This document shows positions 54,683 through 63,318 of a DNA stretch of 64,000 bases, one piece after another. Origin of the DNA: Vibrio ziniensis. GTDB lineage: Bacteria > Pseudomonadota > Gammaproteobacteria > Enterobacterales > Vibrionaceae. Each line of letters opens with the position of its first letter. Within the stretch, counting starts at the first letter, position 1. Position numbers and translations under genes: made by a program. The notes beneath the pieces were generated by a model, which saw only the letters and a list, made by a program, of their open reading frames with translations, ran no database searches and was not told the origin of the DNA. Location of the stretch: the NCBI RefSeq assembly GCF_011064285.1, contig NZ_CP049332.1:682001-746000 (forward strand), read 5' to 3'.

Positions 54683-55696
54683 CTACAGGGCTAAGATCCA
54701 CACCTTCTGGTGCGCACTTAATCCCACTTCTTCCATCAATTCTTTAGTAATGATCAGTTGATCCTCTGTGAGGTGACCAGTGGCGATAAACGCGCAGAAG
54801 CCTTTGGCACCTTGGTAACCAACCAAATATTGCTTAGTGTCAGCGTGAAGAGGTTCACCGACCACTGACCCGGTTTTCATATTTAGACAGATAGGCAACG
54901 CATTGTGCGGAGCTGTCAAAATTGGGCCAGAATCGAAGATTTCCACATACTTATCTGGCTCAAAACCTTGGTCATTTAAGAGCTGATATTGAAGTTCGGC
55001 ATCTTGATGAACTTGACCCATTACCGCTTGCGCCTCTTCATCAATCAGAGGTACATAAAGCGGATAATGTGGCATCAGTTCTGCGACAAACGCTTTGTCG
55101 CGCGTACCGTTGTAATATTCGACTTGGTTGTAATCCATGCCGAAAAACTTGCGGCCGACGTGTTCCCAAAAAGGAGCTCGGCCATTGGCGTCTGCAATAC
55201 CTGGGAGCACAGCCATCCATTCATTCGCGAATCGGTTAGAAAACGCGTTCATGAACATCAGACGTCCTAGCGTAATTAGTGCTGGAGATAAGGTGCTGCG
55301 CTGCGAAGGATCAATGTAAAAAGAGCACAGTTGAGAGTGGTCACTTAAATCGTGGTTCAGCGTGAGTGCATGAATGCGACTGTGAACATTTAACTCTCGC
55401 GAGGAGTGGATAATGATGTCATTGCGGAACGAATAGAACGCTTGACGATATCCTGCTAAAGCGTTGACGGCTCCTGTGCCCAACAAATGCCCGGTACTCG
55501 TATCTTCCAACACAAAGAAGTAAGACTCTTCCCCCGGGCAGAACACGTCCTGCTCGAATGAGTAAATTGACTGTTCAATCTTTTGCAACAGGTGATCGCG
55601 TTTAGCCGGTAATGTGCACACCATTGGCCCACTATCTACCGCAAGTCGTTCAATGTTACCAATGTCTGTGAGTTTTGCAGGACGTAATACAATCAT
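54683..55696 (-). CDS. aruF: Arginine/ornithine N-succinyltransferase subunit (AruF-like AstA)
   Basis: This 337-residue protein is the first gene of the ast operon on this strand. It starts MIVLRPAKLTDIGNIERLA, with LCSFYIDPSQRSTLSPALI and HVGRKFFGMDYNQVEYY matching the second subunit position by position, which shows an ancient duplication. Together they should form the heteromeric succinyltransferase. The order (aruF, aruG, astB, astE) follows the P. aeruginosa aruCFGDBE operon with aruC and aruD missing. A candidate ArgR half site lies about 12-27 bases upstream of the start. Confidence 0.88.
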   Translation of the reverse strand: MIVLRPAKLTDIGNIERLAVDSGPMVCTLPAKRDHLLQKIEQSIYSFEQDVFCPGEESYFFVLEDTSTGHLLGTGAVNALAGYRQAFYSFRNDIIIHSSRELNVHSRIHALTLNHDLSDHSQLCSFYIDPSQRSTLSPALITLGRLMFMNAFSNRFANEWMAVLPGIADANGRAPFWEHVGRKFFGMDYNQVEYYNGTRDKAFVAELMPHYPLYVPLIDEEAQAVMGQVHQDAELQYQLLNDQGFEPDKYVEIFDSGPILTAPHNALPICLNMKTGSVVGEPLHADTKQYLVGYQGAKGFCAFIATGHLTEDQLIITKELMEEVGLSAHQKVWILAL

Positions 55697-55707
55697 GATT
55701 GCGCACC

Positions 55708-55723
55708 TTTGAGAGTCGCGACT
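55708..55723 (-). promoter_or_regulatory. Candidate ArgR half site upstream of the ast operon
   Basis: On the minus strand, AGTCGC is followed after 8 bases by AA, close to TGTCGC-N8-AA, the half site I recall for P. aeruginosa ArgR. A weaker one (TGTCGT-N8-AC) is at 55813-55828. The near match is short and could be chance. Confidence 0.25.
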
Positions 55724-55843
55724 GTATTGATTCTCTTAGATATGGGTTCAAGTCCGTTTGGTAAAAGCATCATCTTGATTGCCTCTTTATCATTCCATTG
55801 ATTTTAGAATACGTGACGAGTTACGACATTACGTTCGTAAAAA

Positions 55844-55890
55844 CGACCAGTTTTTATAGATTTTCACCATCTATTAACAATGACTGGTCG
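55844..55890. terminator. Hairpin between the ast operon and the regulator gene
   Basis: An 8-bp stem (CGACCAGT at 55844-55851 with ACTGGTCG at 55883-55890) encloses a second 6-bp stem. A T run follows on each strand. It lies 10 bases past the argR-like stop codon and should end that transcript. Confidence 0.75.
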
Positions 55891-55899
55891 CTTTTTACA

Positions 55900-56913
55900 T
55901 TAAGTACGATCTGCATATAAACGCTTTGAACGCTCTTCCCTTGGCGTAATTTCAAAGAACGATTTATAGGCAGAAGAAAAATGGGGTCCACTAGAGAAAC
56001 CACAGCTCAACCCAATCTGTACCACTGATAAATTGGTGGTTTGTAACAGCTCTCGCGCTTTTCTTAATCTCATTTGCTGGTAGTAACGAGCGGGCATGGT
56101 ATCGAGATAGCGTCTGAAAAGACGCTCTAATTGACGTCTTGATACGTGAACAAGATCTGCGATCATATCCGCAGATAAAGGTTCTTCGAGATTGCTCTCC
56201 ATCAGTGAGATGGCTTTTCCCAACCTTGGCGGTAGTTCACCGTGTATGATCGTATCATTTTCCTGTTCGTTTTGTTGTTTGTCTCTCTCAATATACAACT
56301 CATCCGCGATGGTGCGTGCTGCCACGTCACTTTCATGTTTGGCTAAATAAGCCAAGAGAAAGTCTAAACAGTCCGAATACCCTGCGCAGCTGGCCAATTT
56401 TTCGCAATGGCGAAAGCGTTCATATTGAACATTCAACTGCGGATATTTGGCTTTCACTTCATCTTCCCAGCACCAGTGAATTGCCCATGAATCATCACAT
56501 CCAATGCCACTTTCCAATAACCAGAACCAACCAGCTTGTAGACTAATGACGAACGAATGGTCTTGTTGATAGTAGTTTTGTAGCGCTTGAATAGTGGATG
56601 ATGGTAGCGAAGCTTGAGGTAACTGCTCGGCAGCGATGATAAGAGCATCGTAATCGTTGATGTCTTTAAGTGCTGCCTGTGTTTTTAATGAAAGCGATGG
56701 TAATGAGAGCGTTGGTAATGAAATAGATGGAGCTGAGTAGTTAACAGGGATGCTGATCCCTGCTTTTTCACCTACATAAATAAGTTGAAATTTTTCTTCG
56801 CCCAGCATTTGATTCACTCGAGCAAAAGGCTCAGTGATCGCTCCTAGCGTTAGCAAAGAACAATGATTAGGGATGTAAATCCCGATTCTGTGCTGTGAAG
56901 AAATGTTAGGCAT
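55900..56913 (-). CDS. argR: ArgR-like AraC-family regulator (DJ-1/GATase1-like + AraC HTH)
   Basis: This 337-residue protein has an N-terminal DJ-1/PfpI (GATase1-like) domain (about 10-190) and a C-terminal AraC DNA-binding domain (about 220-325, with VSRRQLERLFRRYL and VVQIGLSCGFSSGPHFSSAYKSFF split by the recognition helix). This is the GlxA/ArgR architecture. In Pseudomonas the AraC-type ArgR activates the aru operon in response to arginine, and here the gene is right upstream of the aru-like operon on the same strand. I start at the ATG at 56913; a TTG at 56943 is in frame. This is not the ArgR of E. coli, which belongs to a different fold. Confidence 0.85.
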   Translation of the reverse strand: MPNISSQHRIGIYIPNHCSLLTLGAITEPFARVNQMLGEEKFQLIYVGEKAGISIPVNYSAPSISLPTLSLPSLSLKTQAALKDINDYDALIIAAEQLPQASLPSSTIQALQNYYQQDHSFVISLQAGWFWLLESGIGCDDSWAIHWCWEDEVKAKYPQLNVQYERFRHCEKLASCAGYSDCLDFLLAYLAKHESDVAARTIADELYIERDKQQNEQENDTIIHGELPPRLGKAISLMESNLEEPLSADMIADLVHVSRRQLERLFRRYLDTMPARYYQQMRLRKARELLQTTNLSVVQIGLSCGFSSGPHFSSAYKSFFEITPREERSKRLYADRT

Positions 56914-57390
56914 ACTTATGTCAGAGCATCCAGCTAAAGGCAACTACCCAATCTTTCCTTAGAAGAAGTAGCTTACATTCGAAATTTAGGTCAATAAGTG
57001 CTGATAATGGCAATGAATAAATTACAAGTTTACGAATAAATAATCACAAAGATGTTTTTATTATGAAAATATATTCAACAACCCTGAGTGATTTAATTAA
57101 ACTACACTATTGACCTTTTTGTTTGTTGAGTAATTTTACCGCAAAAGTGTATTGAAGGCATAATCTAAAACCAACAAATGAAACAGAATGTCGACAATGA
57201 AGTAATAATTATCTCATTTAAGATTTTGAAAAATAAGTATTATATTTTTATTCTGTTTCACGTTTATTTAATTTTAGTATTAGGTAAGTCACGATTGGCT
57301 GTGGTGTGGATAAAAAGATACTCATAGTGAATTTATATTTAAATTTAATAAGCCTACAATATTGTAGGCTTATTCAGCTTTGAGACGATG
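56914..57390. other. AT-rich intergenic region
   Basis: About 480 bases between the argR-like gene and the large lipoprotein gene. It holds the argR-like promoter and the lipoprotein terminator (listed). No gene or coding relic seen. Confidence 0.5.
57347..57374 (-). terminator. Terminator of the large lipoprotein gene
   Basis: A perfect 12-bp stem (57347-57358 with 57363-57374) has a 4-base loop and an AT-rich tail, 17 bases past the stop codon. Confidence 0.75.
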
Positions 57391-59391
57391 TTAGTCTATT
57401 TGAATTAGAACAGCTAAGCCGATTTCTTTCGGATTATTGCTGCCCACTTGATAAGTTGTGGTAAAAATACCCATACTGGCCGTTTCATTAAAGTATCCAG
57501 TTAACGTACTGGTACTTGTTTCATCTCCATCTGTGCCAGTGGATGTTAGGATTGCTGCACCATTACTTGTTATGACCGCTGTAAAAGAGCTCGTAACCTC
57601 GTCGTCCACTTCTACCGTCACATCTTCTGAACCAAGTTTCGCCAAATATAAGTTGTTCTCTGCTGAAGTTACGGTCCCTGTGCTTTCTGTGACAAACGTA
57701 GCCTTACCGTTGAACGTATTGGTTAACAAATGGACTTCTCTTCCATCCAACTTGCTACCAAATGTCATTATGCGGTAAGTCTTGCCTTGAACTAATGGGG
57801 TCGAAGTCGGCAGTTTGACTGCAAGCGTTGTCCCTATTTCGACATCAATACCTGATTCTAAATCAGTATCAAATTGTGAAACGGCAAGGAAGTTGTAATC
57901 GGCGTTTACAAAACCGTTCATATTGCCATCTTCGTAGTTGTCACCGCCAAGTTGTGAGATGTTTCCATCAGTATCTACTGTTATGCTAATCCCTGAAGCT
58001 GCATCATCGTTTCCTGACTCATAATTGTTAGTGCCAGATGAATCTCGGGTAATTTCTTGCCAAGTGGTTTGATCATGACTGAAGGTTGACGAGCCATCAA
58101 ATGATAAAATGTTATTTGCGGTAAGGTAGCTGACGTTCGCATTTTCATCACCAAACGCTTCAATATAGACTCGGCCAAAATCTCCTGTTAAATCGGACTG
58201 AGACATACTCGTTGGAACTTGTGCCATAACACGTAGTCCACGATAGACCTGATGAGCGATTAAATCATCGTCATTAATTGCTGAACCCTCTAATCCATAG
58301 AAAGCCGATGCGTCTTTATATAGGTTAATAGCAATGTTACTGTCATTGACTTTCTGGAATCTTTGTATTTGAGGGTATACTCGTTCACCTTCGTTATCAT
58401 CAGTACTGATGATTTCTTCGAAATCGGATGTGAAGAGTAAGACGTTTCCTTCGAGATATGTTCCTGTGTCTGTGCTAGATGTGGGGTAGGTATTTGTTTT
58501 TGTGTCAGACATAGAAGTACTGCCACCATCGACACCATTTAAAACACGGCGATAGGCGGCTATGCCAGAGTTGTATGTTGCTGTAATGCTTCCATTGCTA
58601 TCTCCATCAATGCTGACGCTTCTGCGTCTTGCTTTAAAGCCTATGCCATTATCGGCGATTCCAGTATCTAAAGTATTGTTGTCAACTAACTTGCTTTCAT
58701 ACCCTAGGATACGGTAATTACCATCAAGCTCATTGGCATCTAGGTCAGATGATGATGATGTTTCAATACTACTTTCAACGAATTCTCCAACCTCTTCAGC
58801 AAGAGCACTTAAGGTGGTGGCTAAATCGGTACTGCTGCTCAGATCATATTCATCGAGTTTTCCATATAGCTCGACAACAGAGCTAAGGGTTAGCGCAGAA
58901 AGATCGACATCTAAGGAAATGTACTTTTGCAGTACGTATTCAGATATAGGGTTAATATTAACTTCGCTATCAACAGCTTGTGCTCTTAGTTCGAGATTAT
59001 TGCTTCCAGAGATCCTAAGTACCAGAGAGCCGTTGAGTTGATAAGTGTCGGGAACGGTGATTTTGTAGTTACCTGTTGTCGAAGTATAGGTAGAGGCAAT
59101 CACGTCACCAACTTGGTTTCCTTCATCATCAATTTCAATTAACTCAACTAACGCATTTTCTACGACATCCAACCCTGTCATTGACGCATAAACAGGACTT
59201 ATAATACTGTTGAGTAATTGGTCAAATGCGGTGTAATGTCTTAGTAAGGCAACACTTCCGCTCGGCGCCGTTGCAGTACCAGACACTGTCACCTGTCCTG
59301 TAGATGAGTCCGAACTGGAGCTCGATCCATTACAGCCAGCTATCGCAAGACTACCAAGAGCCATTGATAAAACGAGATTTTTCAACTTCAT
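57391..59391 (-). CDS. Large lipoprotein of unknown function
   Basis: This 666-residue secreted protein starts MKLKNLVLSMALGSLAIAGC, a type-II signal peptide with the lipidated Cys at residue 20, followed by a Ser-rich linker. The rest is beta-rich and Thr/Ser/Asp-rich with many short repeats (for example STGTVTSAENNL, STSTLTGYF) and no Cys. I do not recognise a domain with certainty; the first part may carry an Ig- or CarboxypepD-reg-like fold. The long frame begins 53 codons earlier. I chose the Met at 59391 because AAGAAGG lies 9 bases upstream and it gives the signal peptide. It is monocistronic. Confidence 0.7.
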   Translation of the reverse strand: MKLKNLVLSMALGSLAIAGCNGSSSSSDSSTGQVTVSGTATAPSGSVALLRHYTAFDQLLNSIISPVYASMTGLDVVENALVELIEIDDEGNQVGDVIASTYTSTTGNYKITVPDTYQLNGSLVLRISGSNNLELRAQAVDSEVNINPISEYVLQKYISLDVDLSALTLSSVVELYGKLDEYDLSSSTDLATTLSALAEEVGEFVESSIETSSSSDLDANELDGNYRILGYESKLVDNNTLDTGIADNGIGFKARRRSVSIDGDSNGSITATYNSGIAAYRRVLNGVDGGSTSMSDTKTNTYPTSSTDTGTYLEGNVLLFTSDFEEIISTDDNEGERVYPQIQRFQKVNDSNIAINLYKDASAFYGLEGSAINDDDLIAHQVYRGLRVMAQVPTSMSQSDLTGDFGRVYIEAFGDENANVSYLTANNILSFDGSSTFSHDQTTWQEITRDSSGTNNYESGNDDAASGISITVDTDGNISQLGGDNYEDGNMNGFVNADYNFLAVSQFDTDLESGIDVEIGTTLAVKLPTSTPLVQGKTYRIMTFGSKLDGREVHLLTNTFNGKATFVTESTGTVTSAENNLYLAKLGSEDVTVEVDDEVTSSFTAVITSNGAAILTSTGTDGDETSTSTLTGYFNETASMGIFTTTYQVGSNNPKEIGLAVLIQID

Positions 59392-59642
59392 AGGTTCCAT
59401 CCTTCTTATCTTTTTATCTTTAATTCTGAGTAACATAGCAGAAGGTTTGGAGTATTTTCGTGAACGAAATAGATTGATGTAATCATCAATGTTTACTGAT
59501 ATTTTTGTAATTACATCCATTTGTAAACTAAATGATATTGGCATATGCAATTTGTTCTAGATTTGGTTTTTTATTTTCCACAAAAGATTATCGGATTTGT
59601 GATTGACTCATGAGAAATTTCCGAAGGTGAGCTAAAAACAAA

Positions 59643-59666
59643 AACGCCCACGTGTAGGTGAGCGTT
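59643..59666 (-). terminator. Terminator of the second dgcNA operon
   Basis: A 9-bp stem (59643-59651 with 59658-59666, one mismatch) is followed on the minus strand by TTTTTGTTTTT, 20 bases past the dgcA-2 stop. Confidence 0.85.
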
Positions 59667-59686
59667 GAGGAGAATAAGGGAGAGTT

Positions 59687-60670
59687 TTATCCCCACACTG
59701 CTGGATTAGGGTCAACCTGACTTTGATGATAATTAAGTGCAGGTGAACGGTCTTTCGATAACAGTAGAGGGCCGTCAATGTCTACCCAGCGCGCTTGTTG
59801 AGCCAAAAGTAGGGCTGGAGCCATCGCCAATGACGTGCCGATCATACAGCCGACCATGATTTCAAACCCCATCTCTTGTGCTTCTTCAAGCAGAGCTAAG
59901 GCTTCTGTCATTCCACCAGTTTTATCCAACTTAATATTGACGGCCTGATAGCGACCTTTCAACTTCGCGAGTGACGAACGATCGATACAAGATTCATCAG
60001 CGGTAATCGGTAACTCTGGCGTTATTGTTTCCAACAGATGTTCTTCCTGATCGTTCAATGGTTGTTCCACCATCTCTACGCCCAGTTTAGCAAGCTCTGG
60101 TAAGTAGGCTTTTAGCTGTTCAAAGCTCCACCCTGTGTTTGCATCAATCACCAAACGCACATTTGGAGCAGCTTCACGAACAGCTTTAACACGTTCTAAG
60201 TCACCTTCTCGACCCAGCTTGAGTTTGAGAATTGGACGATCTTTTTGCAGCGCTGCCGCTCTCGCCATTTTTTCAGGTGTATCGAGAGACAGAGTAAACA
60301 CCGTTGTGACTTGTTTTGGTGCTTGTGCAAAACCTGCCATTTGCCACGCTGTTTGCTTGTTCAGTTTGGCTTCTAGCTCAAACAGTGCGCAGTCAATTGC
60401 GTTTCTCGCAGCTCCTGCAGGCATAATTTCACGCAGCGTATCTCGGCTTATGCCAGATTCCACTTCGGTTTGGAATGCCTCAACCATAGCGAGAACGTCT
60501 GGATATTCGGGTTCGAATACATCCATACGTTCACATTCACCACGGCCGATACAATCAGACTGTTCGACTTCTACAACGACAACTTCGCCGTGCAGCATCG
60601 GAGCCATGCGAGAGATGACGAAAGGTTCGTGCAGTGGCCACTGTTCAACCCTAATCGACATCTTACGCAT
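59687..60670 (-). CDS. dgcA: DgcA-type enolase-superfamily epimerase, copy 2
   Basis: This enzyme of about 325 residues is a second member of the dgcA family in the window. Numbering from MSIRVEQWPL, the catalytic residues are K146-L-K148, D173, E199, D222 and K247, identical in spacing to copy 1. Two starts are possible (ATG at 60670, ATG at 60661). I take 60670 because AGAGG lies about 7 bases upstream, and that start overlaps the end of dgcN-2. The cap region (HEPFVISRMAPMLHGE) differs from copy 1, so substrate range may differ. It is the last gene of an operon with dgcN-2 and an amino-acid ABC importer. Confidence 0.8.
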   Translation of the reverse strand: MRKMSIRVEQWPLHEPFVISRMAPMLHGEVVVVEVEQSDCIGRGECERMDVFEPEYPDVLAMVEAFQTEVESGISRDTLREIMPAGAARNAIDCALFELEAKLNKQTAWQMAGFAQAPKQVTTVFTLSLDTPEKMARAAALQKDRPILKLKLGREGDLERVKAVREAAPNVRLVIDANTGWSFEQLKAYLPELAKLGVEMVEQPLNDQEEHLLETITPELPITADESCIDRSSLAKLKGRYQAVNIKLDKTGGMTEALALLEEAQEMGFEIMVGCMIGTSLAMAPALLLAQQARWVDIDGPLLLSKDRSPALNYHQSQVDPNPAVWG

Positions 60671-61685
60671 AACAAACCTCTTCAAGCTGATCGACAATTG
60701 AAGCCACACCAGTACGAACTGGATCGACAACAGGCACGCCGAACTGTTTCTCTACACGAGCAATTTCTGCCAGTGCTTCTTCTTGGCTTAGATTAACTGT
60801 GTTAAGCGCAATGCCGCCTAAGCGAATATTCGGGTTAGTTACGCGCCCCATAGTAAGGTTGATGTCGATGATGGTTTGTAGATCTGGAACAGTAAAACCA
60901 GGCATTTCATCCATTTGAACACGACCAGCTTCGTGACAAACGATGATGACATCAGCCTGTGCGCCGTGAAGCAGACCTAAGGTTACGCCAGCATAAGCAG
61001 GGTGAAGTAGAGAGCCTTGACCCTCGATGATATCCCAGTGCTCTGGCGCGTTATCTGGCGTTAGAGTTTCAACCATACCGGAGATGAAGTCCGACACGAC
61101 CGCATCAACCGGTACGCCGTTTCCTTCAATCAGAATGCCTGTTTGACCTGTTGCACGAAACGTTGCAGGGATGCCACGTTTTTGCATTTCACGATGAATA
61201 GCAAGGGTAGTAAACATTTTGCCTACACAGCAGTCAGTACCCACGCTGAGTAGTCGTTTACCAGTGCGAGGTAGGCCGGTGCCACATACCATTTGGCCTT
61301 GTGGAACACGCACATCCAGCAATTGTTGACCCGTACGTTCAGCGGCTTCTACCAAACGTGGGATGTCATTAAGACGCATATGCAGACCGCTTGCGATATC
61401 CAAACCCGCTTCCATGGCATCGATTAAAAGATCAATCCACTCAGAAGGCAGCGTACCGCCTACAGGCGCTAAGCCAAGAATAAAGGTTTTCGCACCACAT
61501 GCAGCGGCTTCGCGAGGATTCATCTCAGGCAGACCTAGGTCGGCTTTTGCGCCAGCAAGACGATATTGAGCAAGACACTTTTCTGGACGCCAGTGGGCAA
61601 CACCTTTTGCTACTTTAGCCATAAGGAGATCATTTGCGTCACCAAGAAATACTAAATAAGGTGTTTTCAATTCAATTGTATTCAT
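60663..61685 (-). CDS. dgcN: DgcN-type DUF1611 protein, copy 2
   Basis: This 340-residue DUF1611 protein has the P-loop-like GTDCCVGKM at 149-157, FRATGQTGIL and DIIEGQGSLLH. The motifs equal those of copy 1 (11583), but overall identity is only moderate, which argues for old divergence or separate acquisition. It would N-acetylate D-glutamate in the DgcN-DgcA route. Here it follows two ABC permeases and the binding protein on the same strand, with 77 bases between permease and dgcN-2, so the whole may be one transport-plus-conversion operon. Its end overlaps the dgcA-2 start. Confidence 0.78.
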   Translation of the reverse strand: MNTIELKTPYLVFLGDANDLLMAKVAKGVAHWRPEKCLAQYRLAGAKADLGLPEMNPREAAACGAKTFILGLAPVGGTLPSEWIDLLIDAMEAGLDIASGLHMRLNDIPRLVEAAERTGQQLLDVRVPQGQMVCGTGLPRTGKRLLSVGTDCCVGKMFTTLAIHREMQKRGIPATFRATGQTGILIEGNGVPVDAVVSDFISGMVETLTPDNAPEHWDIIEGQGSLLHPAYAGVTLGLLHGAQADVIIVCHEAGRVQMDEMPGFTVPDLQTIIDINLTMGRVTNPNIRLGGIALNTVNLSQEEALAEIARVEKQFGVPVVDPVRTGVASIVDQLEEVCYA

Positions 61686-61762
61686 CGTTTAAGTCCTTGT
61701 TCAGGTAAAGCGAATCCCCAAGAGCGTCAGCCCCTGTAGATAATTGTTAGTTGATTTAAAAA

Positions 61763-62500
61763 TTAAGTTGTTGCCGTTTTGGAGCGATTGTTTATTTGAA
61801 CCGACGGTTTATTTGGTGAGCGCTGAACTTGGTGTCGGTAGAGATAACGTTCAGCAAAACGCCAAGCGATAACAAAGCTGGTGGTTATCACCAAATACAT
61901 CGCAGCGGCGTAAAAATACGTTGTGATATCGAAAGATTGTGAGAACGCTCGACGAGTTTGTCCCATCAAATCCATCACGGTAATAACACTGGCGACCGCG
62001 CCACCTTTGAGCATTAAAATGCATTCGTTACCCAGAGCAGGGAACGAAATTCGGTAGGCGAGGGGTAAAACAATATGTCGATACAGCAGGCTATTTTTCA
62101 TGCCCATTGATTTTGCAGCTTCAATTTCACCAGCATCAACGGATTGAATTGCACCACGCATAATTTCAGTTTGATACGCCAGTGAGTTGAGCGTGAAAGT
62201 GAGCAAAGCGCAGTTCATCGGGTCTCTAAAAAATTGCCACAATCCCATTTCCATCAAAAACGGACGGAATTGACCAGAACCGTAGTAAACCAAAAACAGC
62301 TGAGCAATCAGTGGAGTACCACGAAAGAAAGAAATGAAAACCTGCACAGGTGTCCGGTACAGTCTTGATTTCTGAATGCGAAATATCGAAGCGGGTAATG
62401 CCAATAGTGCTGCAATAACAACAGATATTACGGTGATCTTGATGGTCAGCCATGCGCCGCTTAGGAGCATAGGTGCTATTTTTTCAATGAACTCTAGCAT
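61763..62500 (-). CDS. Polar amino-acid ABC transporter permease (HisM/ArtM type)
   Basis: This 245-residue inner-membrane permease has about five helices and the HisMQ-type EAA loop GEIEAAKSMGMKNSLLYRHIVLP near residues 124-146, which contacts the ATPase. It partners the permease encoded 10 bases upstream. The transporter class imports polar amino acids such as His, Arg, Glu or Gln. The ATPase gene is not in the window and probably lies beyond the right edge. Linkage to dgcN-2 and dgcA-2 suggests a D-amino acid, possibly D-glutamate, as substrate. Confidence 0.88.
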   Translation of the reverse strand: MLEFIEKIAPMLLSGAWLTIKITVISVVIAALLALPASIFRIQKSRLYRTPVQVFISFFRGTPLIAQLFLVYYGSGQFRPFLMEMGLWQFFRDPMNCALLTFTLNSLAYQTEIMRGAIQSVDAGEIEAAKSMGMKNSLLYRHIVLPLAYRISFPALGNECILMLKGGAVASVITVMDLMGQTRRAFSQSFDITTYFYAAAMYLVITTSFVIAWRFAERYLYRHQVQRSPNKPSVQINNRSKTATT

Positions 62501-62510
62501 TGTCCCTCCT

Positions 62511-63227
62511 TTAACGGCTTACGCGGATGCCACGTTTAGAATGTGCTTCCATGTTTGATAGCAAGCGTTCGCAGCATGCGCACACTGCCCAATAAACCAA
62601 ACAGATTGTCAGATAGAACAGAAACGGCTTTTTCGTTGCTCCAACGGCGATGTTGGCGGCGCGCATTAGATCGTTCAGCGCAATAACGGAAACCAGTGCG
62701 GTATCTTTTAGCAAGTTAATCCAGAGGTTGCCCAATCCTGGTAGAGCAAAGCGTAATAGCTGAGGTCGTTCGATATGCCAGAAAATCAGCCAAGGGCTCA
62801 TCGAAAGAGAATAGCCAGCTTCACGTTGACCTTTATCGATCGCTTTCCAAGCTCCACGCAGTACTTCAGCTGCATAGCTGCTAAACACCAAACCTAAAGC
62901 AATCACACCAGCACCGAAAGGATTTAACTCAAAAAAGCCATTGTTTGGGTCAAGCCATTTCAGTGTTTTGTTTATCAATAACCCAACACCGTGGTAAATG
63001 ATGAACAGCGTGAGCAGCTCAGGTAGACCTCGTAATACCGTGGTATACGTGGTAGCAAACCAACGGCTAGCAGGGCGATGACTTACTGATAGCGCGGCGA
63101 CACCAGTGCCAATCACCATACCGACAGGTAGAGCACACAGGGCAAGTCCTAATGTGATGGCTAAGCCTTTTAGTAATTCATCACCCCAACCTTGGTCACC
63201 AAAACTGAGGTACATCAGATAGTCCAT
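62511..63227 (-). CDS. Polar amino-acid ABC transporter permease (HisQ/ArtQ type)
   Basis: This 238-residue permease has five to six predicted helices and the EAA loop KGQREAGYSLSMSPWLIFWHIERP near residues 132-155. The sequence (RGLPELLTLFIIYHGVG, LKDTALVSVIALNDLMRAA) is of the HisQ group. It sits 10 bases before the second permease and 91 bases after the binding-protein gene, with a GC hairpin in that gap. It forms a heterodimeric channel with its neighbour. Confidence 0.88.
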   Translation of the reverse strand: MDYLMYLSFGDQGWGDELLKGLAITLGLALCALPVGMVIGTGVAALSVSHRPASRWFATTYTTVLRGLPELLTLFIIYHGVGLLINKTLKWLDPNNGFFELNPFGAGVIALGLVFSSYAAEVLRGAWKAIDKGQREAGYSLSMSPWLIFWHIERPQLLRFALPGLGNLWINLLKDTALVSVIALNDLMRAANIAVGATKKPFLFYLTICLVYWAVCACCERLLSNMEAHSKRGIRVSR

Positions 63228-63264
63228 TACATGCGTCTCTTTGAGTTATCTTTTCGCTCTGACT

Positions 63265-63283
63265 GGGTGGCACAACGCCACCC
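63265..63283 (-). promoter_or_regulatory. Intercistronic hairpin after the binding-protein gene
   Basis: A perfect 7-bp GC-rich stem (63265-63271 with 63277-63283, 5-base loop) has no T run on the minus strand. Such structures often stabilise or partly end mRNA after the abundant binding-protein gene. Confidence 0.6.
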
Positions 63284-63318
63284 TTTATACTGCTATTTCA
63301 ACGCCTTTTAGTTAGTGC

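Noticed and set aside
57500..59200. Antisense frames in the lipoprotein gene
   Set aside because: Ser/Val-rich mirrors of the repeat-rich lipoprotein; no independent gene features.
60135..60701. 188-codon plus-strand frame antisense to dgcA-2
   Set aside because: Ser/Thr/Arg-rich mirror translation of a conserved enzyme gene; the minus-strand frame has every catalytic residue.
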